NCBI GenBank assembly: GCA_002450155.1
Contig: DJYO01000033.1
Span: 24,508-39,139 of the forward strand
Source of the DNA: Mageeibacillus sp. UBA6976
GTDB taxonomy: Bacteria; Bacillota; Clostridia; Saccharofermentanales; Saccharofermentanaceae
Direction of reading: 5' to 3'
DNA length: 14,632 nt
Each line of letters opens with the position of its first letter. Position 1 is the first letter of the stretch. Positions 7,035 through 13,215 of the stretch are shown here, in pieces. The notes under the pieces are model-generated. The model was not told the DNA's origin, did not search any database, and saw nothing but the letters and a program-made list of their open reading frames with translations. The translations under genes were made by a program, and so were the position numbers.

Positions 7035-7967
7035 ATGACAGATAGGATCAACCTGTTTAACGGAATGACCGCTAAATATAACTCCGACTACAAGGCTTTT
7101 ATGTTTAAGGCTGAATGGGAGAAGACGCTGATAGATTTCTATCTGGTAACTGATCCTGAAGATGATAACGGCGTCGGTGCGATGGAGTATTCGTTCAAGG
7201 AGTTATATGGAGACAGGGAGCGCTGGGAGAAGGAACTAAGGCGTGCATTTAAGCATGAGCTCGCCAGGTTTCTTAAGATAGATGAGAGCAGTATTGATGT
7301 CTACGATTCCCTGATAATCCCGGACAACATCCTCATTATGCATACAGGTAATGTCCAGCTCTTCAGACCTGAAGGCAGCAGAGTCGAGATAACCTACAAG
7401 GTGATCCACGGCCAGGATAGGGACAGGGACTTTACCAAGTACAGCATAGCAGGTTCATTAGAACGGGGCTTTATGGAATTCTATGCTTCCGGTATGGCGA
7501 TCGATCCGGCTTTAGAACTTGAACCCTATACCTTAAGCACAGGTGTTGAAATAGAATACGACCCGCTTCTGGGAGCTTACTCAGATACTGTTCCTGTTGG
7601 TGAAAGCATAGTGGATGCTATTTGGGTTCCCAATGAGGAAATGACAGACTGCAAGCCGGCCTTTGATCTCTTTGAGATGTTATATCCCACGATAGAAGAT
7701 ATGCAACAGATCGCATTGCTCAAGATCAAGGACGAATTGATTAAGAATTTGGAAAACCTCCGCAAGTTCTATAGCCTCCCAGATCTCAATGCATCCGATA
7801 TAATACGTAATCTGTTGTTCGAGGTCATGATATTCGAGACAACGGGAGAATTCGAGTTCTCATTTGAGAGTACGGATCCCATATGCCTCAGGATCTCAGC
7901 AAGCGGCACCTATGAAAGCCCTTTTTCCAAGATAATAATCGAGAATACAGAAGACGAGGAGATCTGA
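7035..7967 (+). CDS. Hypothetical protein, first gene of the macro/ARH cluster
   Basis: This is a 310-residue soluble acidic protein that I do not recognise. The N-terminal part (about 1-95) begins with strand-like KAFMFKAEWEKTLIDFYLV and continues with FKELYGDRERWEKELRRAFKHELARFLK, a strand-then-helix pattern seen in several short uncharacterised domains (DUF2262/DUF6985-like). I only note that resemblance. A second region (about 96-160) is beta-rich and carries GNVQLFRPEGSRVEITYKV. The C-terminal half (about 205-300) is mostly helical. There are no membrane helices, signal peptide or obvious catalytic motif. ATG 7035 is preferred over the TTG just before it, because GGGGAGG (7020-7026) is 8 bases away. 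Its TGA is followed at once by the TTG start of the macrodomain gene, so the two are translated together and may work together. Confidence 0.75.
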   Translation: MTDRINLFNGMTAKYNSDYKAFMFKAEWEKTLIDFYLVTDPEDDNGVGAMEYSFKELYGDRERWEKELRRAFKHELARFLKIDESSIDVYDSLIIPDNILIMHTGNVQLFRPEGSRVEITYKVIHGQDRDRDFTKYSIAGSLERGFMEFYASGMAIDPALELEPYTLSTGVEIEYDPLLGAYSDTVPVGESIVDAIWVPNEEMTDCKPAFDLFEMLYPTIEDMQQIALLKIKDELIKNLENLRKFYSLPDLNASDIIRNLLFEVMIFETTGEFEFSFESTDPICLRISASGTYESPFSKIIIENTEDEEI

Positions 7968-8909
7968 TTGCCTCTTAATATAATCCGCAACGATATAACC
8001 AAGGTCAAAGCTGACGCCATCGTCAACACGGCTAATCCGGAGCCTGTGATCGGAGGCGGTACTGACAGTGCGATCTATGTAGCAGCAGGGAAAGATAAGC
8101 TCCTTGCTGCAAGACGCCTTATCGGCAGGATCGCGCCGGGGCAGGCGATAGAGACCGCTGCATATAATCTTGATGCCAGGTTCATTATCCATACTGTATG
8201 TACAGTCTGGACCGGAAGAGAGTTGGATATCCTGGCTGACTGCTACCATAACTCCCTTGTGCTTGCCAAAGAGCTGGGATGTAAGTCAGTGGCATTCCCA
8301 CTTATAGGGACGGGCTCTTACGGTTTTCCCAGGGGCGATGCCATCGGTGTTGCAAGAGACATTATAACCAGATTCCTGGAAGAGCAGGGAGATACTCTGG
8401 ATGTAATGCTGGTGGTATTTGACAGTGAGTCCCTTAATTCTGCCAGGAGCATCTCGAGCAAGATAAAGTCTTATATAGACGATGTATATGTTAAGGAAGC
8501 ATCGGAAGAAGAATACAGTGTAAGAAGAGAAAGAGCGCCCTCCGGACATATAATAGGTAAGAGTTTCTGCCGGCGTGTCTTCGAATATGCGGATAACAAG
8601 GGGATCAAGGACTCTGAGCTTTATGGCGGCAAGTATGAACTCTTTTTCTCAAAACAGGTCCTAAGCAAGATGAGGAACGATCCCGACTATCACCCTTCTA
8701 AATATGTATGCATAGTTATCTGCCTGGTATTGGATCTGGATATTAATGATGCACTGGATCTTATGGAGAGCGCCGGGTATACCTTGAGCAGGAGCAGGAT
8801 CGCTGACTGCGTAGTAAGGGGCTGCATTATCAATGGCATAAGAGACTACTACAGGGTCAATGAGGAGCTTAAGGCTAACGGATGCGCTGAGCTCAAGCAG
8901 ATCAAGTAA
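7968..8909 (+). CDS. Macrodomain protein with C-terminal HTH-like domain
   Basis: This 313-residue protein has two domains. Residues 1-160 are a macrodomain, which binds ADP-ribose or its derivatives and often removes ADP-ribose or acetyl-ADP-ribose. Visible are the IIRNDITKVKADAIVNTAN start, GGGTDSAIYVAAG (29-41) forming the first loop, and the phosphate-binding loop IGTGSYGFPRGDA (113-125). Residues about 199-302 match a tail common in clostridial macro proteins: SF..RVFEYADNKGIKDSELY, then FFSKQVLSKMRNDPDYHPSK, then a helical run containing DALDLMESAGYTLS. That looks like an XRE-type helix-turn-helix fold and may bind DNA or protein. The TTG start is chosen because the family begins at MPLxIIR and AGGAG (7957-7961) is 6 bases upstream. 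It is directly adjacent to the preceding gene's TGA. Confidence 0.88.
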   Translation: MPLNIIRNDITKVKADAIVNTANPEPVIGGGTDSAIYVAAGKDKLLAARRLIGRIAPGQAIETAAYNLDARFIIHTVCTVWTGRELDILADCYHNSLVLAKELGCKSVAFPLIGTGSYGFPRGDAIGVARDIITRFLEEQGDTLDVMLVVFDSESLNSARSISSKIKSYIDDVYVKEASEEEYSVRRERAPSGHIIGKSFCRRVFEYADNKGIKDSELYGGKYELFFSKQVLSKMRNDPDYHPSKYVCIVICLVLDLDINDALDLMESAGYTLSRSRIADCVVRGCIINGIRDYYRVNEELKANGCAELKQIK

Positions 8910-8930
8910 AAAAGTAAACCTGAAGTTTAC
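8908..8930 (-). terminator. Small minus-strand terminator-like hairpin inside the cluster
   Basis: GTAAAC (8914-8919) and GTTTAC (8925-8930) form a 6-base-pair stem with a 5-base loop. Read leftward it is followed by six T (8913-8908), read rightward by no T-run. It would not block the rightward operon but could stop antisense transcription coming from the leftward gene at 10258-10875. The stem is short. Confidence 0.35.
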
Positions 8931-8986
8931 CTCCTGCCCTTACGGGGATAGTAATATATGGCCATCAAAAACAAAGGAGGCACCAT

Positions 8987-10261
8987 ATGTACGGAGCAAT
9001 AATAGGGGATATAGTAGGCAGCAGATTTGAATTTGACAGAGGTAATAAGACCAAGGAGTTTGAGCTCTTTAGTCCTGACTGTGAATTTACGGACGACACC
9101 GTAATGACATGCGCAGTAGCCGAAGCTCTGCTTGATTCAGGTCTTGATGCTGATGAGAAGACTGTTAAGGATAATCTCATCAGCTCCATGAAGAAATGGG
9201 GCAAGAGATATCCGGGTGCCGGGTACGGAGCAAGGTTTACCGGCTGGGTCTTATCAGACGATCCTAAGCCTTATAACAGCTGGGGCAACGGTTCAGGCAT
9301 GAGAGTGTCTGCTGCAGGATGGCTTTATCCGAGCATGGAGCGCACAAGAGAGGTTGCGAGATGGACTGCTGAAGTTACCCATAACCACCCCGAAGGGATA
9401 AAGGGAGCAGAGTCTGTTGCAGCGGCGATCTTTATGGCGAGAAATGGCGCCAAAATGGATGAGATCAGGGAATATATTGTATCTGAATTCGGATACGATC
9501 TTACAAGGACCGTAGATGAGATCCGTCCCACATACCACCATGTTGAAGACTGCATGCATACAATACCGGAGGCTTTTGAGTGCTTCTTAGAGAGCACGTC
9601 CTACGAGGACTGTCTGCGCAATGCAATTTCCATAGGCGGCGACACAGACACATTAGGTGCCATTGCAGGTGCCATGGCAGAAGCATACTGGGGGATACCT
9701 CTTGATATCCTGACCGGTGGCTTAGGATATCTTACTGAGGATATCAGTCAGATCGCTGACAGATTCAAGGGGCAGATCTCTAACAGGCCGCAGGATCTGT
9801 ATCAGGCAAATCTGCCTGTCAAGATCTGTGCCGAGCATTACTTTGAGTCCGGAGATCCCGAGGATGCGATAATGCTCATAAGCTTTCTGCAGAAGAGGAT
9901 AGCCGATAACGGCCAGGCTCCCATGCCCATGGTTGATGTGAATAACGCTCTGGCTTCTTTGGATATGAACGAGCTTGTAATGGGAAAGGAGATGAAGCTT
10001 GAGCAGGAGGTAAGGCTCAGGTTCGATACCATGAGAGATCCTCAGGGCAACGAATACTATCCCTTATTTACCGATACCGAAGAACTGGGCAAGGGGGAGA
10101 CCGCCAATATCGTGATAAACACTCCTATCCGTAAGATCCTTATGGACGGGCTTAACAACGATAAGATCAATGGCGTGGTAATAAACCCCTTCGGCAAGAA
10201 TTTTATCCTCGGCAAGGAACTGATAAAAATGCTGTTCGATAAGATGGAAGGCAGGGGTTAG
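8987..10261 (+). CDS. ADP-ribosylglycohydrolase (DraG-type) fused to an SseB domain
   Basis: This is a 424-residue two-domain protein. Residues 1-265 are an ADP-ribosylglycohydrolase/DraG family domain, which hydrolyses ADP-ribose from modified proteins or small molecules using two magnesium ions. Metal ligands are visible in FTDDTVMT (34-41) and GGDTDT (217-222), with IGDIVGSRFE near the N-terminus and THNHPEGIKGAE (131-142) as in the family. Residues about 335-420 match the SseB N-terminal domain (EYYPLFTDTEEL, then VVINPFGKNFILGKE); SseB proteins are poorly understood. The middle segment (270-330) is helical and resembles short repeat/TPR-like helices. The fusion is longer than a stand-alone glycohydrolase by about 160 residues. 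AAAGGAGG (8973-8980) precedes the ATG by 6 bases. It lies 77 bases after the macro gene and converges with the next gene, overlapping it by 4 bases. Confidence 0.9.
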   Translation: MYGAIIGDIVGSRFEFDRGNKTKEFELFSPDCEFTDDTVMTCAVAEALLDSGLDADEKTVKDNLISSMKKWGKRYPGAGYGARFTGWVLSDDPKPYNSWGNGSGMRVSAAGWLYPSMERTREVARWTAEVTHNHPEGIKGAESVAAAIFMARNGAKMDEIREYIVSEFGYDLTRTVDEIRPTYHHVEDCMHTIPEAFECFLESTSYEDCLRNAISIGGDTDTLGAIAGAMAEAYWGIPLDILTGGLGYLTEDISQIADRFKGQISNRPQDLYQANLPVKICAEHYFESGDPEDAIMLISFLQKRIADNGQAPMPMVDVNNALASLDMNELVMGKEMKLEQEVRLRFDTMRDPQGNEYYPLFTDTEELGKGETANIVINTPIRKILMDGLNNDKINGVVINPFGKNFILGKELIKMLFDKMEGRG

Positions 10262-10875
10262 ATCTTAAGGATCTCGTCTGTGCAGGACATTCCATCTGAC
10301 AGATCCTCTTTCCTGTTAAATCTTACATGTCTTGTAAGTCCTGAATAAGCTATAAGGTCCGTGTTGCAGAATATCTTGCACATGGGCCTTATTCCATAGT
10401 AACTGAACATCTCCGCATATTGGCACTTGCTTATTGAGTAGGATATACGGTCCTTATCCACATTGAAATAATCGTAGGTTATGCTGCCGTCCCTGACCCT
10501 GTCCTTATGGTCGTTTATGTTCCAGAGTCTTGCTATCGCAAAAGCAAAAGGGAATCTGTCTATGCTCTTAAGGATCTTTACAAAGGTCTTCCATCTGCCG
10601 GACTGTCCGTATTCTATAAGAGTGATTATCTCCTTATCTTCGTAGCCTGCATATTTAAGCTCAAGACACATGGCGATCACGGCATATATAAAATAGACAT
10701 CCATTGAGGGATAGATGTTGTGGCTCTCGAAGGCTTTGGAGTTATACATATCCTTGAGCCTGTTCCTGTAAGATACAAGGAGAGGATCTATGTCCTTTGC
10801 TCCTGCCTTGATAAGTGCTGCCTTGTAGTAGGGCTCAAACGTTTTTATCTTCTTATCTAGATCTGTCTTGCTCAT
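10258..10875 (-). CDS. L-2-amino-thiazoline-4-carboxylic acid hydrolase family protein
   Basis: This 205-residue soluble protein matches, by pattern, the ATC hydrolase family (PF14196), named after an enzyme in bacterial conversion of DL-ATC to cysteine. The family's C-terminal pattern is visible: CQYAEMFSYYGIRPMCKIFCNTD (about 151-173) followed by AYSGLTRHVRFNRKEDLSDG and MSCTDE near the end. The conserved Cys, Asp and Arg-x-x-x-L-x-x-G positions are kept. Most relatives in Clostridia are uncharacterised, and the amino-thiazoline activity should not be assumed. AGAGGAC lies 6 bases before the ATG. The gene has its own promoter (10912-10940) with a palindrome over the start site. Its stop overlaps the stop of the glycohydrolase-SseB gene by 4 bases in convergent orientation. 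Confidence 0.75.
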   Translation of the reverse strand: MSKTDLDKKIKTFEPYYKAALIKAGAKDIDPLLVSYRNRLKDMYNSKAFESHNIYPSMDVYFIYAVIAMCLELKYAGYEDKEIITLIEYGQSGRWKTFVKILKSIDRFPFAFAIARLWNINDHKDRVRDGSITYDYFNVDKDRISYSISKCQYAEMFSYYGIRPMCKIFCNTDLIAYSGLTRHVRFNRKEDLSDGMSCTDEILKI

Positions 10876-10893
10876 GTATATGTCCTCTTTGAA

Positions 10894-10909
10894 GTTAGCT
10901 CCGGCTAAC
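10894..10909. promoter_or_regulatory. Palindromic operator candidate over a transcription start
   Basis: GTTAGC (10894-10899) and GCTAAC (10904-10909) flank TCCG. The palindrome begins 2 bases downstream of the -10 box at 10912-10917 and covers the predicted transcription start, a classical repressor position. It shares TTAGC-N4-GCTAA with the site at 2445-2458. Confidence 0.5.
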
Positions 10910-10911
10910 GA

Positions 10912-10940
10912 ATTTTACCACGGCATAAATATGGTAGCAA
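10912..10940 (-). promoter_or_regulatory. Promoter of the ATC-hydrolase-family gene
   Basis: On the minus strand, -35 TTGCTA (10935-10940; 4 of 6) and -10 TAAAAT (10912-10917; 5 of 6) are separated by exactly 17 bases. Predicted start is near 10905, inside the palindrome, 30 bases before the ATG. Confidence 0.65.
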
Positions 10941-10967
10941 TATATGTTTTATGTGTGTTAGATTAGA

Positions 10968-10982
10968 TGTAACAATGTTACA
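10968..10982. promoter_or_regulatory. Perfect 15-base palindrome before the lipoprotein gene
   Basis: TGTAACA-A-TGTTACA has perfect 7-base arms around one central base. It ends at the AGGGG ribosome site of the lipoprotein gene and 13 bases before its ATG. This is the usual look of a dimeric repressor operator; the regulator is not identifiable from the window. Confidence 0.5.
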
Positions 10983-10995
10983 GGGGTAATAAAAT

Positions 10996-11439
10996 ATGGG
11001 ATCCGGAAGGATAAGACTGTTTTTGATATCTGCTCTGTGCCTAAGCCTGTTATGTGCCTGTGGCAGGCTGAGTCCCAGGGCAAGCGAGCTTGCAGACAAT
11101 GCTTCAAGCTACATGAATATAGCTGTTTTTGCTGACAGGGATCTTAGGACGGATGAATACTACATTCCCCAGACAGGGCAGTATTTTGTCTATCTTTCTG
11201 ATATCGAGGGGATAGAAGAGATATCCCCGGATGTATCTGTCGCTATGCAGGATTATTCATATATCCAGATAGACGAATATTGTGTCTGGTTCTTTAATGA
11301 TGAGACCAGGACAGAAGGAATATTATGCATCCTGGACTCGGGCAGATCCCGTGATCTGTTTAGGGATCTTGAGATGGACAGGGAGAAACTTGCAGAAGAC
11401 TGCTACCTTCTTACTCAGCCAAGGGCTTGGATAGGGTAG
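10996..11439 (+). CDS. Small predicted lipoprotein
   Basis: This 147-residue precursor begins with a short basic segment (GRIR), a hydrophobic stretch (about 8-21) and a lipobox-like LCAC, which would make Cys22 the lipidated residue. Cys at the -2 position is unusual. The mature part (about 126 residues) starts with GRLSPRASELADNASSYMNI and has the look of a compact alpha/beta domain; I do not recognise the family. Two patches, YIQIDEYCVWFFND (about 92-105) and GILCILDSG, hold the only mature cysteines apart from Cys135. A ribosome site AGGGG (10982-10986) lies 9 bases upstream. It is followed after 41 bases by a prepilin-like small protein gene, so the two probably form a unit at the cell surface. 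Confidence 0.7.
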   Translation: MGSGRIRLFLISALCLSLLCACGRLSPRASELADNASSYMNIAVFADRDLRTDEYYIPQTGQYFVYLSDIEGIEEISPDVSVAMQDYSYIQIDEYCVWFFNDETRTEGILCILDSGRSRDLFRDLEMDREKLAEDCYLLTQPRAWIG

Positions 11440-11441
11440 AG

Positions 11442-11468
11442 CTTATATGTTATTATTCAGCATATAAG
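11442..11468 (+). promoter_or_regulatory. Hairpin touching the ribosome site of the prepilin-like gene
   Basis: CTTATATG (11442-11449) pairs perfectly with CATATAAG (11461-11468), leaving an 11-base loop. The 3' arm takes up the first two bases of AGGAGG (11467-11472). Being all A-U except the ends, it could melt easily and modulate translation; it lacks a T-run and is not a terminator. Confidence 0.35.
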
Positions 11469-11480
11469 GAGGGTACCGTC

Positions 11481-11657
11481 ATGAAGAATAAAAAGGGTTT
11501 TACCCTCGGTGAAACGATCATAATAGTAGTCATCATAATCGTACTCGCCCTTATCCTTATCTGGGGAGTGTGGACATTCATTAAGTCCTTGAACGCGGAT
11601 GTTGATCTGTCCGGCTCGCCTGATCTATGTACAGGTATCGTCCTGGATCAGCCCTGA
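11481..11657 (+). CDS. Very small prepilin-like protein (type IV pilin N-terminal motif)
   Basis: This is a 58-residue protein with a textbook class III signal: the basic leader MKNKKG is followed by FTLGE, that is, Gly before the cut, Phe at +1 and Glu at +5 of the mature protein. A hydrophobic helix (about residues 12-33) comes next, as in type IV pilins, pseudopilins and competence pilins. The remainder is only about 25 residues with one Cys, far shorter than a usual pilin head (100-150 residues). I chose ATG 11481 because AAGGAGGG lies 8 bases upstream, and the protein then begins with the pilin signal; an upstream ATG at 11427 has no such site. The stop overlaps the convergent TPM-like gene by 10 bases. 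It could be a minor pilin-like peptide, or a truncated gene in which only the signal survives. Confidence 0.7.
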   Translation: MKNKKGFTLGETIIIVVIIIVLALILIWGVWTFIKSLNADVDLSGSPDLCTGIVLDQP

Positions 11658-12349
11658 TGCGATCTTGCCTCCGCATTTGTAAATGCAGAGATAAATGTTC
11701 CGTCTACATTGCCTGAGCTGAATCCTGATGTCAGCTCATCTGTGAACTGGTCTATATTATCCTGATTAAAGCACTTGAATGTATTTGTTCCATATACGCA
11801 TGTCCAGTTCCATGTGCCGTCAGGCTTCTTCTGGTAGACAACAAGGACGTGGTCCTGATCCTGGAAGTTGGAGCTGTAGATATTCCTGGCATATTCTCTG
11901 AATTCATCGCCTTTCAGCTGATCTACTATGGTAAACAGGGCCGGAGTTACGCCTGTGCTTGATTCGAACTGAGCCATGGCATTGTTTACTGAAGTCTCAT
12001 CAGATATGACATTTGCAGCATCGCTAATATAGGATGTGGTGGCGATCACCGGGACTGTCGTCTCGGAAGTTTCGACAACCGCTGTTGTAGTTTCAGATGT
12101 TTCCGTAGGCTGTGTTGTAGTAGTTTCTGAAGTAGTTTCTGAAGCAGAAGTCTGGGTAGTATCTGAAACTACCGGAGCCAGAGCCTGAGCCGTTGTATCC
12201 GAAGTGGCAGCAGTCTGTTGGGTAGTTGTAAGTGTCTCGCCCTGATTAGGTATGGTCTCAAGTCTCGGATCGTCCTTCTTGCATCCGGCAAGAGCAGTGA
12301 CAGCAAGAGCAGAAGTCATCGTAACAGCTAAAATCTTTTTCTTATCCAT
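11648..12349 (-). CDS. Lipoprotein with Ser/Thr-rich linker and TPM-like domain
   Basis: This is a 233-residue secreted lipoprotein. It has the signal MDKKKILAVTM..., the lipobox LAGC with lipidated Cys23, then a long linker (about 34-104) of Thr, Ser, Glu and Ala with repeated SETT/TSETT units, typical of clostridial surface proteins. Residues about 106-225 resemble a TPM domain (named from TLP18.3, Psb32 and MOLO-1): YISDAANVIS, then STGVTPALFTIVDQLKG, then REYARNIYSSNFQDQDHVLVVYQ. Functions vary in this family, from photosystem repair to unknown, and the domain here is short and may lack activity. The leader has AGAGG 9 bases before the ATG and an extended -10 promoter at 12382-12390. The 3' end overlaps the convergent prepilin-like gene by 10 bases, and the linker DNA contains short near-repeats (gtagtttctgaa, 12119 onwards). 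Confidence 0.75.
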   Translation of the reverse strand: MDKKKILAVTMTSALAVTALAGCKKDDPRLETIPNQGETLTTTQQTAATSDTTAQALAPVVSDTTQTSASETTSETTTTQPTETSETTTAVVETSETTVPVIATTSYISDAANVISDETSVNNAMAQFESSTGVTPALFTIVDQLKGDEFREYARNIYSSNFQDQDHVLVVYQKKPDGTWNWTCVYGTNTFKCFNQDNIDQFTDELTSGFSSGNVDGTFISAFTNAEARSHQG

Positions 12350-12381
12350 ATTTATCGCCTCTTTTTATTATCTATGTTTTG

Positions 12382-12390
12382 ATTATACCA
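12382..12390 (-). promoter_or_regulatory. Extended -10 promoter of the TPM-like lipoprotein gene
   Basis: On the minus strand, TGG directly precedes a perfect TATAAT (12382-12387), forming an extended -10. No good -35 is present, which such promoters tolerate. The predicted start is about 26 bases before the ATG. Confidence 0.6.
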
Positions 12391-12490
12391 AACACCTGTC
12401 ATATCCGATCTTTTGCTTGTGGCAATATTGAGTTTATACCGACCAACCTGTTGCGTTTTGAGTGCACATTTGACTCTTAAATTGACACTG

Positions 12491-12522
12491 AAAAAAGCAT
12501 TCGGAGGCCTGAATGCTTTTTT
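12491..12522. terminator. Bidirectional intrinsic terminator
   Basis: GCATTCGG (12497-12504) pairs with CCTGAATGC (12509-12516 region, one G-U pair), giving 8 base pairs around a 4-base loop. It is flanked by six A (12491-12496) and six T (12517-12522). It terminates the leftward methyltransferase transcript 46 bases after its stop and could stop rightward transcription too. The rest of 12391-12490 shows no gene. Confidence 0.85.
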
Positions 12523-12562
12523 AATGTTATTTTCACCCTGTGAAATGACATTTATTTGGCAT

Positions 12563-13165
12563 TCAGGGTTTCCTGATTATTGCAACCATGCAGGGAACAT
12601 TGCCGTCTTCTATCCTAAATTCAGGATAGTAGCCAAGGCTCTTCCAGTATTCTTTGTAGGATTCCGCGGTAAACTCCTTCTTGAAGTCTGCACCGATAAG
12701 TTCAAGGAGTCGTACTGCGAGTTTTGCGGTTTTCTTCTCCTGGGTGATATAAGTTGGTACTATTACCAGTCCTCCGGGTTTGGTAACGCGCATAAGTTCA
12801 GATGCTGCTTTTTGCGGGTCATCTACCAGGTGGATGACATTAGCTGCTATCGTTATATCGAAGGAGTTATCACCGAATCTTAGATCTGTTATGTCAGCTT
12901 CTTCAAAGAGGACATGGTCCATGCCCTTAAGTTTTTTTGTTGCACGCTTCAGCATCTTGGGTGCAACATCTGTTGCGATGACGCGGCCTGCTTTGGGAGC
13001 AAAGACACGTGTCATTATTCCGGTGCCGCAGGCGCACTCAAGTACAGTGTCACTTGATGTTACATAGCTTGCTATCAGCTCCGCAGTCCTGTTGTTTGCT
13101 TTGCTGTTAAAAGCCTCGAATATATCGTATAAGCCTGATACCGTGTTCCAAAACATATTACGCAC
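12563..13165 (-). CDS. Class I SAM-dependent methyltransferase
   Basis: This 200-residue methyltransferase has the Rossmann-like SAM-binding order. Motif I is LECACGTGIMTR (42-53), the acidic ribose-binding end of strand 2 is in ATDVAPKML (64-72), motif II/III is EEADITDLRFGDNSFDITIAAN (around 88-109), and post-motif GGLVIVPT follows at 131-138. It resembles UbiE/COQ5-like and Methyltransf_11/25 proteins, whose substrates range from lipids to small molecules and metalloids. The sequence does not identify the substrate. It lacks the extra cysteines expected of ArsM arsenite methyltransferases (only Cys44, Cys46 and Cys192 are present), so ArsM is unlikely. GAGAGG precedes the ATG by about 7 bases. 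Its promoter is overlaid by three 16-base-spaced palindromes resembling ArsR/SmtB-type operators, so it is probably a repressed, inducible gene. Confidence 0.85.
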   Translation of the reverse strand: MRNMFWNTVSGLYDIFEAFNSKANNRTAELIASYVTSSDTVLECACGTGIMTRVFAPKAGRVIATDVAPKMLKRATKKLKGMDHVLFEEADITDLRFGDNSFDITIAANVIHLVDDPQKAASELMRVTKPGGLVIVPTYITQEKKTAKLAVRLLELIGADFKKEFTAESYKEYWKSLGYYPEFRIEDGNVPCMVAIIRKP

Positions 13166-13175
13166 CTCTCAATCG

Positions 13176-13215
13176 TCATATGAGTAACTATTCATATGAA
13201 TAACTGTTCATATGA
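13176..13215. promoter_or_regulatory. Tandem ArsR/SmtB-like operators
   Basis: TCATATGA occurs three times, starting at 13176, 13192 and 13208, with a strict 16-base period. Each neighbouring pair makes an interrupted inverted repeat. CATATGAATA and TGTTCATATG around AC (13193-13214) match at 9 of 10 arm positions. CATATGAGTA and TATTCATATG around AC (13177-13198) match at 9 of 10. This 10-2-10 form with TGAA..TTCA cores resembles ArsR/SmtB family operators. It covers the -10 box and start of the methyltransferase promoter. Confidence 0.6.

Noticed and set aside
7035..8909. DarTG-type toxin-antitoxin pair
   Set aside because: The macro protein lacks a DarG-like context and the upstream 310-residue protein shows no ART motif that I can see; the C-terminal tail is of another macro subfamily.
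11427..11480. Longer version of the prepilin-like protein from ATG 11427
   Set aside because: It overlaps the lipoprotein gene's last codons without a ribosome site, while ATG 11481 has AAGGAGGG and gives an exact prepilin signal.
12117..12170. Tandem repeat or CRISPR-like array in the lipoprotein gene
   Set aside because: The short near-repeats encode the Ser/Thr-rich linker; there are no spacers of constant length.
12563..13165. Arsenite methyltransferase ArsM
   Set aside because: The operator looks ArsR-like, but the protein is short and lacks the conserved set of cysteines of ArsM.
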